In this document: positions 22,871-36,400 of the stretch, piece after piece | Layout of the letters: each line of letters begins with the position of its first letter | How positions within the stretch are numbered: the stretch's first letter is position 1 | DNA from: Haliclystus octoradiatus | Lineage: Eukaryota; Cnidaria; Staurozoa; Stauromedusae; Haliclystidae | Direction: 5' to 3' | Length of the DNA stretch: 64,000 bases | Assembly (NCBI GenBank): GCA_916610825.1 | Contig: OU744446.1 | Span: forward strand, 4,721,001-4,785,000 | Notes under the pieces: model-generated | Told to the model about the DNA's origin: nothing | The model's database searches: none | The model's input: only the letters and a program-made list of their open reading frames with translations | Program-made: the position numbers and the translations under genes

Positions 22871-24431
22871 TCTCATTCTATAAATGCTCTGATTATTTCA
22901 TTAAACACTATATCAAGAACTGGTGTGGAACGATCCTGCTGAAATCCACTATTATTATTATTATTAATAATGTTTTGAATATCCCGCTATTTTTGCTTTC
23001 TGTCCTCGTCTTCAACAACGGATATACGATCATTCTAAACAATACTGAAACAAAGCCAAATACTAGTACTGCGATCACGAGATATTTTATACTTTATATT
23101 TATAATTTCATATTCTCATGGACGTTTACAACAAAAGCTCGCTCATTAAGTTAATTTTGTTTCCGCAATTAGATAACAGTTATAGGTTTCAGAGGAATAA
23201 AATGCAATTAACACAGGAAATGAAAAACGCTTCATGAGTTTGAATTACCTTTGTAGATTTCCAATCTTTATAATATATTGCATTCAAATCGTCAAACCAA
23301 TCTAATCATTTTACTGTCACGATTACTAAAATAGTAACAAATTTCTGTTGATTATAAAATATATTTGGCTATTTTTAAGTTTATTTGACATGACACTTGC
23401 GTCTGAAGTGTGATTGAACGGAAAATAGAACAGTTAATTCAAAAGTTTAAACAATAGTTTTCTTCCATCGTGTTTCTCATAGCAACGCCAGGACAAAAGG
23501 TTTACAAAATTTAACTGTGTTTTCGTTCTTTCAAAAGAAAAATAGCACGAAGGTGGGCACAATTTTCATGTGTTGTAAACCAACGAAGCGTTAACATGAA
23601 GCCAATAGTCGCCAACAGTGTTTTCAAGAGACAAGAAAAACCACAAACTGGTTAAGTTGTTGGAACTTTGGTCTATGTTTAACAAGCTCCGATTTATTAC
23701 TAATATAACTAGATATATTGTGGAGAATACAAGAGATATTTGATACTTCAAAACGATTTTTAAAAGGTTTGTAGTATAATGTAAATCGTAGGTCAAATCT
23801 CGCGCTTTTATTTTCATTCATTCGATGATAGTTTATCTTTTAATTTGCAATCATGTTTATCCGGAGTATTGCAAGCATAATTATTTTATTTTGATAATAA
23901 GGGATGTCTGTGTTTTCGGTTGGAATAAAATTGCGTGCTTTGATTTTTGCTATCTATATTTAATAATCAAAGTGCTTTCTACAATCAAGCCCACCTGCTT
24001 GTTTTCAGATGTAGCAGACTGAATAAACATGATGTACTCTGCTTTAAATGCATGTTTTTAAATATTACTTCAATTTGTTAGCTTACAGAAAGGCAATTAT
24101 TAATAATTGTAAGTGGAATAAAATTGGATATACTTAAAAAATGTTTTTCTCAGTAATTAAAGTATTATTTATTGATTTAAGTTCGTCATTGTGTTTGGAT
24201 TAAACTATTCAGATTTTACAATCTTGAGCTTGTTATTATATTGGTGAATATTTTTGTTTGTTTAGCGATTGACTGTTTTTTTGTATGTGAAAAAAACACC
24301 TGCTAGCTATCAAATGTCAAAACTCCTGTGTGGTAAAGTCCCTGAAGCTTTATCAGCCTTTGCACAATATTTTTCTAATTTTATTTATAATATCTGTTAC
24401 GTTTAATATTATTTGGTAGATTTAATACAGT

Positions 24432-27400
24432 ATGGATACAACACCAACTTGCATGTCAAAGCTTTCAAGAAAACGTTGTAAACATTGCAAAAAGAAAATT
24501 CGTTGGCCATTTACTTCATCTTGCAAAATTTGTAGGTAGGGAAAAACAGTATCATACTTTGATTTTTGGGTTGATAAAGAATTATTTTTCTGCAGCTCCA
24601 TGGTAAATTTGCGATAAGATAAGATGAGATAAGACAGATCCCGTTATGGATTAAATTTATATTGTATCGGTTTTATAATTTGGAGACAGTTAAGCAAGAA
24701 ACGTGGGTTTTTCCAGACTACAACCAGACTAGACATTGTCTTTTTTTGGCACAACAATATTAATTCGTGTTGCTCCCAGCTACCATTAATTTAGATTGTA
24801 CGCTATAACGTCGAAAAGTTTAACGTCGAAAAAATTTTTTCGACGTTAAATTTTCGACATAAATCCCAAAATGTACGTTTTTCCACGTGCATCTACGATA
24901 TTTTGCCGCGCGGCAAAAATTGTCGCCGCAATTTTGCACGAAATGACGTAGATACAAGAAGGAGCCGGCACGATTTGCCGCGGAAGTAAAATAATTACCG
25001 CAATTTTACACGAAACGAAAACCTAAAATATCGACAGCGTGCACCTAAAACAGAGGCGTGGACGTAAAAGTTTTTAAATGTTAAGAGCGTGCACCTATCT
25101 CATGGGCGTGCCCTTTATTTTTTTTTAAATATGAATAATATTACTGGCGTGCATCTATCGTATGGGCGTGCACTTATAACTTGAATTTAAATATGAAGAA
25201 TATCACCGGCGTGTACTTATAGTAGGGGCGTGCACATAAAACTAAATAAGAATATTACCGGAGTGCACTTATCGTATGAGCGTGCACTTATAATTTGAAT
25301 TTAAATATGAAGAATATTACCGGCGTGCACCCTATCGTATCGTCTAAATATAAAGAATAGTACCAGCGTGCACGTATAGGAGGGCGTGCATTTAAAACTT
25401 GAATTTAAATATGAAGATTATTACCGGCGTGCACCTATAGCAGGGGCGTGCACATGAAACTAAATATAAAGAATATTACCGGCGTGCACCTATAGCAGGG
25501 CGTGCACTTAAAACTTGAATTTAAATATGAAGATTATTACCGGCGTGCACCTATAGCAGGGCGTGCACATAAAACTAAATATAAAGAATATTACCGGCGT
25601 GCACCTATAGGAGGGCGTGCACTTAAAACTTAAATTTAAATCTGAAGAATATTACCGGCGTGCACATCAAACTAAATATAAAGAATATTACCAGCGTGCA
25701 CCTATAGCAGGGCGTGCACTTAAAACTTGAATTTAACTATGAAGATTATTACCGGCGTGCACCTATAGCAGGGCGTGCACATAAAACTAAATATAAAGAA
25801 TATTACCGGCGTGCACCTATAGGAGGGCGTGCACTTAAAACTTAAATTTAAATCTGAAGAATGTTACCGGCGTGCACATAAAACTAAATATAAAGACTAT
25901 TACCGGCGTGCACTTAAAACTTAAATTTAAATCTGAAGAATGTTACCGGCGTGCACATAAAACTAAATATAAAGAATATTACCGGCGTGCACCTATTTGT
26001 ATGTATGTATTTTATTTGTCAACAATGGTGACAGGCAAATACAGGGAAACTTGTAGGGGGGCGTGCACTTAAAACTTAAATTTAAATCTGAAGAATGTTA
26101 CCGGCGTGCACATCAAACTAAATTTAAAGAATATTACCAGCGTGCACCTATAGCAGGGCGTGCATTTAAAACTTGAATTTAAATATGAAGATTATTACCG
26201 GCGTGCACCTATAGCAGGGCGTGCATATAAAACTAAATATATAGAAGAGTACCGGCGTGCACATATAGCAGGGTGCGCACTTAAAAAACTTTTTTACATA
26301 TGGATATTACTGGCGTGTACCTATCGCATGGTGGTGCAATCAAAATTTTAATTAAATATGAAGACTATTAAACCAACGTGCACCTATATAGCAGGGGCGT
26401 GCACTTGCCAACTTTTAACTATATTACATTTGAATTTATCTTATTTACACGTACACTAACTTTGTTCGCTTTGTTATGACAGATTCCCCACTGTTAAACA
26501 GACACAATCCCGGTGGCAAAAGGATACTGCGGAAATACACTACATTTTTGAGAAATAGTCAAACCATGGTCAAACGTAATAGTGAAACAAAGAATCGTGA
26601 TAAAACGATGGATTAAATTGTTCACCCCGATAAACGATTACGATGAGAACAATTGGATTGCAAAATTCAGATTTTAGTCTCCTTTTCAAATTTGTTGAGA
26701 GTTTTGAGAAATCAACTTTGAATTGGAAAAATAAAAAATTACCGTATTTTGTTGGATTTTAGGAACTTTTTAGGAGCATTTTCAAGTTTTGTTCTTTGAA
26801 GAGGCTGGAATTACACCTCTGTCAAGTTGGCCCCCCCAATTACCGTGTTACACCCCCCCCAAAAAAATATATATCTAATAACTTATAGTATTAACCTAAT
26901 ACGATGGTGTATTATTTTATTACAATTCCATCTTAAATTTATTTCAAAGCAACAAAAAACTACAAGAAGTGATGTTGAAAAAATTTGGGTATTATTCATT
27001 ATACCATCGTCAGTTCAAATACATTTACAATTTTACATTCACGGAAGATATTATCAGAAGACATTTACATTCCCACAATAAAACTATGGATGAATCACAA
27101 CATTTATTTTCAGTAGAGAAAAATGTAGCAATAAATTCGACTGTGTAGTACATGAAATGTTAATTATCCTTGATAAAAAACCTCACAATGCACTCAGAGT
27201 GACTCTATCCGTTCCCGACTCCTTTTGTAAAGTACTGCATAAATATAGCACATTTGCAATTGACTAGGTTCCTTCCTTTTTCATTGTCTAATTTCTAGCA
27301 GTATTATAACAATTACAATGTGTTAAGTTTATAAATCCATTATAGCCTATAAATAATTTGTAAATTAAAATTTATTCTTTTGAACTGACGATGGTATAAT

Positions 27401-30400
27401 AAATAATCTATTTGTAGTTTTTTGTTGCTATCTTTCACTCTGAAATGTTTCACGAAGAAACTTTTGATCAATCTCAAATTTAGTTTTCGAAATTAAACTT
27501 ATCAAGTAACAACGCGACATTCCGTATACTTTTAATTTTGAAGGGCTTTTTCATCAAGCTATTGATTTTCGACATGAAACATATCGGGACACAACGCGAT
27601 TTTCATCACTAACAATAACACATGAATTTGATTCATTACAAACTATACTTAAATAATTATAATTGATAGTTAAAACTACATAAGAAGGTGTATATATATG
27701 GTATCTTTCTACAGTGTCCAATACTTTTCATTTTAAAGGGTTTTTTAATCAAGTTATTCATTTTCGACATTAAACCTATCGGGACACAACGCGATTTTCA
27801 TCACTAACAAAACAATAACACATGAATTTGATTCATTACAAACTATACTTAAATAACTATAATTGATAGTTAAAACTACATAAGAAGGTGTATCTATATG
27901 GTATCTTTCTACAATGTCCAATACTTTTCATTTTAAAGGGTTTTTTAATCAAGTTATTCATTTTCGACATTAAACCTGTCGGGGCAGAACGCGATTCTCA
28001 TCACTAACAATAACACGTGAATTTGATTCATTACAAACTATACTTAAATAACTATAATTGATAGTTAAAACTACATAAGAAGGTGTATCAATATGTTACC
28101 TTTCTACAGTGTCCAATACTTTTCATTTTAAAGGGTTTTTTAATCAAGTTATTCATTTTCGACATTAAACCTATCGGGACACAACGCGATTTTCACATAA
28201 CGCGATTTTCATCACTAACAATAACACATGAATTTGATTCATTTCAAACTCTACTTAAATAACTATAATTGATAGTTAAAACTACATAAGAAGGTGTATC
28301 TATATGGTATCTTTTTACAGTGTCCAATACTTTTCATTTTAAAAGGTTTTTTAATCAAGTTATTCATTTTCGACATTAAACCTATCGGGACACAACGCGA
28401 TTTTCATCACTAACAATAACACATGAATTTGATTCATTACAAACTATACTTAAATTACTATAATTGATAGTTAAAACTACATAAGAAGGTGTATCTATAC
28501 GTTACCTTTCTACAGTGTCCAATACTTTTCATTTTAAAGGGTTTTTTAATCAAGTTATTCATTTTCGACATTAAACCTATCGGGACACAACGCGATTTTC
28601 ATCACAAACAATAACACATGAATTTGATTCATTACAAACTATACTTAAATAACTATAATTGATAGTTAAAACTACATAAGAAGGTGTATATATACGTTAC
28701 CTTTCTACAGTGTCCAATACTTTTCATTTTAAAGGGTTTTTTAATCAAGTTATTCATTTTCGACATTAAACCTATCGGGACACAACGCGATTTTCATCAC
28801 TAACAATAACACATGAATTTGATTCATTACAAACTATACTTAAATAACTATAATTGATAGATAAAACTACATAAGAAGGTGTATCTATACGGTACCTTTC
28901 TACAGTGTCCAATACTTTTCATTTTAAAGGGTTTTTTAATCAAGTTATTCATTTTCGACATTAAACCTATCGGGACACAGCGCGATTTTCACATAACGCG
29001 ATTTTCATCACTAACAATAACACATGAATTTGATTCATTACAAACTATACTTAAATAACTATAATTGATAGTTAAAACTACATAAGAAGGTGTATCTATA
29101 TGTTACCTTTCTACGGTGTCCAATACTTTTCATTTTAAAGGGTTTTTTAATCAAGTTATTCATTTTCGACATTAAACCTGTCGGGGCAGAACGCGATTCT
29201 CATCACTAACAATAACACATGAATTTGATTCATTACAAACTATACTTAAATAACTATAATTGATAGTTAAAACTTCATAAGAAGGTGTATCTATATGCTA
29301 CCTTTCTACAGTGTCCAATACTTTTCATTTTAAAGGGTTTTTTAATCAAGTTATTCATTTTCGACATTAAACCTATCGGGACACAACGCGATTTTCATCA
29401 CTAACAATAACACATGAATTTGATTCATTACAAACTATACTTAAATTACTATAATTGATAGTTAAAACTACATAAGAAGGTGTATCTATACGTTACCTTT
29501 CTACAGTGTCCAATACTTTTCATTTTAAAGGGTTTTTTAATCAAGTTATTCATTTTCGACATTAAACCTATCGGGACACAACGCGATTTTCATCACAAAC
29601 AATAACACATGAATTTGATTCATTACAAACTATACTTAAATAACTATAATTGATAGTTAAAACTACATAAGAGGGTGTATCTATATGGTATCTTTCTACA
29701 ATGTCCAATACTTTTCATTTTAAAGGGTTTTTTAATCAAGTTATTCATTTTCGACATTAAACCTGTCGGGGCAGAACGCGATTCTCATCACTAACAATAA
29801 CACGTGAATTTGATTCATTACAAACTATACTTAAATAACTATAATTGATAGTTAAAACTACATAAGAAGGTGTATCAATATGTTACCTTTCTACAGTGTC
29901 CAATACTTTTCATTTTAAAGGATTTTTTAATCAAGTTATTCATTTTCGACATTAAACCTATCGGGACACAACGCGATTTTCACATAACGCGATTTTCATC
30001 ACTAACTATAACACATGAATTTGATTCATTTCAAACTCTACTTAAATAACTATAATTGATAGTTAAAACTACATAAGAAGGTGTATCTATATGGTATCTT
30101 TTTACAGTGTCCAATACTTTTCATTTTAAAAGGTTTTTTAATCAAGTTATTCATTTTCGACATTAAACCTATCGGGACACAACGCGATTTTCATCACTAA
30201 CAATAACACATGAATTTGATTCATTACAAACTATACTTAAATTACTATAATTGATAGTTAAAACTACATAAGAAGGTGTATCTATACGTTACCTTTCTAC
30301 GGTGTCCAATACTTTTCATTTTAAAGGGTTTTTTAATCAAGTTATTCATTTTCGACATTAAACCTATCGGGACACAACGCGATTTTCATCACAAACAATA

Positions 30401-33400
30401 ACACATGAATTTGATTCATTACAAACTATACTTAAATAACTATAATTGATAGTTAAAACTACATAAGAAGGTGTATATATACGTTACCTTTCTACAGTGT
30501 CCAATACTTTTCATTTTAAAGGGTTTTTTAATCAAGTTATTCATTTTCGACATTAAACCTATCGGGACACAACGCGATTTTCATCACTAACAATAACACA
30601 TGAATTTGATTCATTACAAACTATACTTAAATAACTATAATTGATAGTTAAAACTACATAAGAAGGTGTATCTATACAGTACCTTTCTACAGTGTCCAAT
30701 ACTTTTCATTTTAAAGGGTTTTTTAATCAAGTTATTCATTTTCGACATTAAACCTATCGGGACACAACGCGATTTTCATCACAAACAATAACACATGAAT
30801 TTGATTCATTACAAACTATACTTAAATAACTATAATTGATAGTTAAAACTACATAAGAAGGTGTATCTATACGTTACCTTTCTACAGTGTCCAATACTTT
30901 TCATTTTAAAGGGTTTTTTAATCAAGTTATTCATTTTCGACATTAAGCCTGTCGGGGCAGAACGCGATTCTCATCACTAACAATAACACATGAATTTGAT
31001 TCATTACAAACTATACTTAAATAACTATAATTGATAGTTAAAACTACATAAGAAGGTGTATCAATATGTTACCTTTCTACAGTGTCCAATACTTTTCATT
31101 TTAAAGGGTTTTTTAATCAAGTTATTCATTTTCGACATTAAACCTATCGGGACACAACGCGATTTTCACATAACGCGATTTTCATCACTAACAATAACAC
31201 ATGAATTTGATTCATTTCAAACTCTACTTAAATAACTATAATTGATAGTTAAAACTACATAAGAAGGTGTATCTATATGGTATCTTTTCACAGTGTCCAA
31301 TACTTTTCATTTTAAAGAGTTTTTTAATCAAGTTATTCATTTTCGACATTAAACCTATCGGGACACAACGCGATTTTCATCACTAACAATAACACATGAT
31401 TTTGATTCATTACAAACTATACTTAAATAACTATAATTGATAGTTAAAACTACATAAGAAGGTGTATCTATATGTTACCTTTCTACAGTGTCCAATACTT
31501 TTCATTTTAAAGGGTTTTTTAATCAAGTTATTCATTTTCGCTGAGAAAAAAAGGGATTGGATAAAGTCACAAGTCGTGCGGTTTGTCTAACAGACTTTAG
31601 AGTTGGCTGATTACGCGACGCTATCTTTGAGGTGACCTAGCTCCGAGAGGTCACACAACAAAAATTTCTGACAAGGCTGAGCCATGAACAAACATATACA
31701 CTCCCGAATTACGTAAAAAGATGCAATTTGTGATTACAGGAGCAGAATAAAATCTATTGCAACGCTCAGTCGAAATAATTTCTCGTAGCGTCATTAAGCG
31801 CGATGAATCTGATATATATGATGGTATATGCGATAAAAAACACAATAATTGGTGCAACAGTTTCGATTTAATCTAAAATCATCTTCAGGCAATGTAAAAA
31901 GAGAGAGTTAAAAAGTTACATGAATATTTATATAAAAATCTAATTAATTTGTCTATTGTCTTGTGTGACATGCGCGATGCTGTCATGTCGGCCAATCAAG
32001 TCGGCAATTTTTTCAACAACGACCAGAGGAAATACAGAAAGTTGGTAATCAATCTGATAGAATATTTTTCATTGATGAATGGATTTTGGATTATTTGTTT
32101 TTGGTTGTAATAATTATTTCATTGTATCTGTCTTAAAGTATATCCGTACTTGGTTTTTCTGTTTGTCAATTTGTACTAAACTATTGCTATTCCATATTCA
32201 TAGTTACGCTAAATCTAACTGTTGTTATCTTGTGTGACATGCGCGATGCTGTCATGTCGACCACTCAGGTCGGCAATATATTAAACAACGACCGGAAGAA
32301 ATACAGAAAATGGAAGAATAATACCAAAGAGCATTTTGCCGCTGTTGAACTATTTTTGATTGTAACTGTTATTTCACCGTGTTTGTATCGTATATATTCG
32401 TAATCTTATGCTAAAATATCTCTCCTGTAATTATTGTTTGCCATTGTTAAAAAGTATAATACCGTTCCGATAAATTCAATAGACAAATTAATTAGATTTT
32501 TATATAAATATTCATGTAATTTTTCAACTCTATTCATTCATTTATTTGCCAAAAAATGACAGGCAAGAACAAAGGAGAGTTTGCACCCTCACTAACATGT
32601 GGCCTAAGTAATATATATAATACATGAATAAGAAGATAATTAATGTGTGATAAATTGATTGTATATAAGTAATTAATTTAAAGATATTGTTGCAATGATT
32701 AACTGATTAACCATAGCCAAAAATTTTACAATGTGATAACGTGTTTACTTTTTCGAGTGATGCCTTGAACTCTTTGACATTCTTAGAATTAACTGCAAAG
32801 TCCGGTAGTGAGTTCCACCATGGTATCACTCTGTTGTTAAACATAAATTTCGTAATATTGGTCCTACACATTTGCGTTGAATATAGTTTGTAAGGATGAC
32901 CACGCATTGCATATTTGTTTACAAGATATTTACAATTTATCGAATCAAGAGATAAATCAACTAAGTCATGCGTGATTTTATAAATCATGATTAAATCAGC
33001 TTTAACCCTCCTCGACTCTAATGATTCTAGCTTGAGGAGCTTTAGGCGATCACAGTAATCAATAAATTTGAGGTTGGCAACGTTACATATGAATCTTGTA
33101 AAAAATCGCTGAATTTTTTCTAGCAATACGATATCTTTTGCTAAGCAAGGGTTCCAAACTGGGGAACAAGTCTCTAGAATAGGTCTTACATAGACTTTGA
33201 ATGCATTTAATAATAAGGGATCTTTTGATGTAAATGATTTCATAATTAAGTAAGAACGTCAATCTTTTTACATTACATTACATTTACTTTTTACATGATT
33301 TTAGATTAAATCGAAACTGTTGCGCCAATTATTGTGTGTTTTTTATCGCATATACCATCATGAAATTCATGTCAAGTAAACCTTTACCAAGAATCTGATA

Positions 33401-36400
33401 TAGATTGCGGATAAACACAAATGTCAGGCGGTGCGAGTGCTCCTTTGTGACTAGTCTAGTGATACATATTAGTTACGTATTCTGTGTGACCGCAGTACTT
33501 CTTCAAATCTTAATTAGACACGTGCCCTTCGAAATAGCTTTATCCTACGCTATATAAATAAGTTATAACTATTTTTAACTCTATCTGAAATTTGTTCTTG
33601 AGTAAATATTTCTACAAGATATCCTTTTCTTGATCTAAATGTGAATGTAAACTGACTCGATTTGCACAGGCATGCACAGACGACTTTTCTTTCGAAATAG
33701 TTGGTACTGCAAAGTATTAATTGTACTTTTTCGGATTTCTTTAAGTATTACTAAATTATTAAATAGACATTTTTCAATTATCATTTCAAAGTTTAAGTTG
33801 AAATTGATGTTTGTCTAGTAATTCTTTAACCATGTAATCGTATAGTTTATACGACTGTAGACAGATATATTATACTCAATAGTCTAACAAAGTGTTCATC
33901 ATTTATTCACCAAGCATTCAATTATTATAAAAGCATCGAAAATTCTTCAGTACATTACGCTCTAAAATTCTATAAAATATCGGAAAATAGTACAACAATG
34001 ATATGAGGGCTTGGACGTTCTTATACAAGTTTACAGCCGTATACCAGAACTACGGTTATGCATATTCTATCATTTTTCGGTTTTGCGTTATATCTTCATT
34101 GCATAAATTGTTATCCTCTCTACCAACGTTATCTGATTAACAAAATTAGGGTTTTGCAATGTGAATTCTCGTTCCTGATCATACATACGCCACCAAATTG
34201 TATTACCAGTCTAGTATTCATTCCTTTGGCTAGAAAGTAGAACATGTTAGCATCATTCATATCACAATCTGTAGTTTATAGGATGTGGTAATGTACAGTG
34301 CAGAAGCTATACTTTGCAAAAAATACCTTTCTACAGAGACGATAAATCAGATGAGCAGATTTCGTTTCTGTGAAAAGAGGACTATAAAATTAACGGTTAT
34401 GGTGTTCTTATAGCGTTTCCCGCCATACGTTATGATTTTTACCCTCAAAAGAATACTCCATTATCAGTTCAGACTCATGCTTACAACAATAAATTCTACT
34501 TATCTAGCTATTGTGCTCACCAGAGAATCTTTTGATATGTGTTAAATATGTGTGAGAATGATATGTTAAAATATAATCTGTATAACACGTGCTACGAATG
34601 AAACATTTTCTGATTTTTATTTTCTTCAAATTCGTAAACTTCAAAATCATTAAATCATCTGGAATTTTGCTACTCTTGAGTTTATATGTTCTTCCTTACC
34701 TCAGTTTTGTGAGAGAGAAAAATAGATTGCTGTTACAGAGCTACGCCATCTCAAACGCAACATCGCGTGACTAATTCGATCTAACTATTAGAAAAACCGC
34801 ACGACTTGTGACTTTGTCGTCATAAAGCTAGATCCAATCCCTTTTTTTTCTCAGCGACATTTGGGTCAAAACACCACTTTGAAGGCATTTTTCACCAAGA
34901 AATAATTTCCAGATCGAAAAAAAAATTACGGCATTGTTTTTTTCACGTCGAGTTCTACTACATATGTAAAGATAGTCTGGGGGTATATTCCCACTTTAAC
35001 AGCACAATTAAAAAAATCGCAGAAAAAAAACGCAGAAAAATAAAATGGCAATAAAACCGCTTTTCGACATTAAACATCCATTTTTGCGGTTTATTTTTTT
35101 CGACGTTAAATTTTCGACGTTAAACTTTTCGACATAAAACTTTTCGACGTAATAGCCAATCGTGTTAATTTATGTGTTGTCTCATGACGGTTTGACTATT
35201 AATCATTTTCTAGAGGTCAATGTCACCGACGCTGTTCGAGAAACTCCAAACTTTGTACATCGAATGATTGCCAACAAATCCTTGCCGGTAAGGTTAAGTG
35301 CTGAATACAATACACGTACTGTCTTAAGGATTTTTTCAATTATTTTATTTTCATGTAAACATGCTCAATGCAGTCAGTGGCTTTACAAAAGCCTTTTAAA
35401 AATTTACAATCCTTTCACGTCATTGTTTTTGTTTGTCGTTTTAAATTTGATTGATAGGTCTACTGGTTGTTTTCGTTGGCAAGTTCGTAAATTAAACATC
35501 AAATATATTTTTACCTCAATTCCAACTTTATTCGCGATTCTTTATTCGTAATAAATTATTTTTTAATCAAAATCAAATATAAATCAATCGCTTTATATTT
35601 GTCTTGTATGAGTTTCGTTTAAGAAGGTGGGACAGGGGCGTGCTGTCAAGTTTTTATATTACATCATTTTAATCACCATAACAACGGAACCGTGTGAGGG
35701 CCATCTTCAAGTGATGTTGCATACAGGTGGCGGCTTAACTCAGGAAATGTCTGGCTTTCCCAATGCAAATGGTATTTTCTAATTTTTATTTTGACCACCA
35801 TAGAAATTTGCTAAAAATTGACTTACAAACTCGTCTTGAACATCTTTGGCTTCAATGATAGCCTTGATTGATCTTGAATCAATTCCATACAAGGAATGTG
35901 TGAAGTGGAAAAGATAATTAGATGAGTCAAAGATTTCATGGATATATCAAGTGCTAATAAATTCTACATTAAATTAAATTTAACCTCTATAGAAAATTCA
36001 CATGTGTAATTTTTCATTTGTAAATTTATGAGGTCCAATCAAAACAATGGTTTCACTATACGTTGTAGGGGAATTCTTTTTTTCGGCCAAACTTGACTTA
36101 TCACAGTGATGATGATGATAATAATAATAAATTTATATAAGTAGGCCTATAATTGACTGTATATTTCACAATTTATAAATTTCAGAGCATCCCAAAGTAC
36201 GGCGAAGTACACATCCAGGAACAATAAACTTACCAAAAACAGAACCAACGGTGCGTGTTCGGTGTTCATCTGACGTTGGAAAACACAAACCAGTCACAGC
36301 AGAGCAACATTCTCTAGATATTTATGATCGAAAACAACCATCATCAATTTTTGGAAATTTTATTCGTAGAAGACATTCATTTTCTTTTGCATTCCAATCT

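Larger units (their letters stand above)
21582..24431. other. cyclin B to KSR intergenic region
   Basis: About 2.8 kb. It begins with the cyclin B 3' flank (an ATTAAA hexamer at 21883-21888 may be its poly(A) signal). A TTCATGAACTG repeat lies at 22107-22235 and a 25-bp-stem hairpin at 22807-22870. N-terminal exons of KSR could be here, but I found no segment with CA1-like coding potential. The open frames at 22169, 23566, 23624 and 23825 look like chance. Confidence 0.5.
31541..34854. mobile_element. 3.3 kb CTGAG-ended TIR element in the satellite
   Basis: The left end reads CTGAGAAAAAAAGGGATTGG and then AAAGTCACAAGTCGTGCGG. The right end is its complement (CCGCACGACTTGTGACTTT and later CCAATCCCTTTTTTTTCTCA). 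CG flanks both sides (31539-31540 and 34855-34856), so the target was probably TTCGACAT within a satellite unit, duplicated as CG. No transposase frame was found; the only coding trace is a nested LINE. I do not recognise the superfamily from the CTGAG ends and a CG target. Confidence 0.7.
24794..35164. mobile_element. 10.4 kb satellite-filled element with inverted ends in KSR intron
   Basis: The block lies in the KSR intron 24536-35213. Its left end reads GATTGTACGCTATAACGTCG and its right end, reversed, reads CACGATTGGCTATTACGTCG. Both continue with AAAAGTTT and several TTTAACGTCGAAAA copies. The direct repeat TTAATTTA is found just outside each end (24786-24793 and 35165-35172), as an 8-bp target duplication would look. 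Inside are a minisatellite, a 195-bp satellite and a nested 3.3 kb element, with no transposase frame. I read it as a large non-autonomous element whose interior expanded into satellites. The ends may be off by a few bases, and the 8-bp repeat could be chance in AT-rich DNA. Confidence 0.6.

Noticed and set aside
25872-26351. Small frames with YRRA repeats
   Set aside because: They follow the GGCGTGCAC minisatellite period and have no other support.
25030-31540. CRISPR-like look of regular repeats
   Set aside because: Repeats are adjacent with no unique spacers, in an intron of an animal gene; they are tandem satellites.
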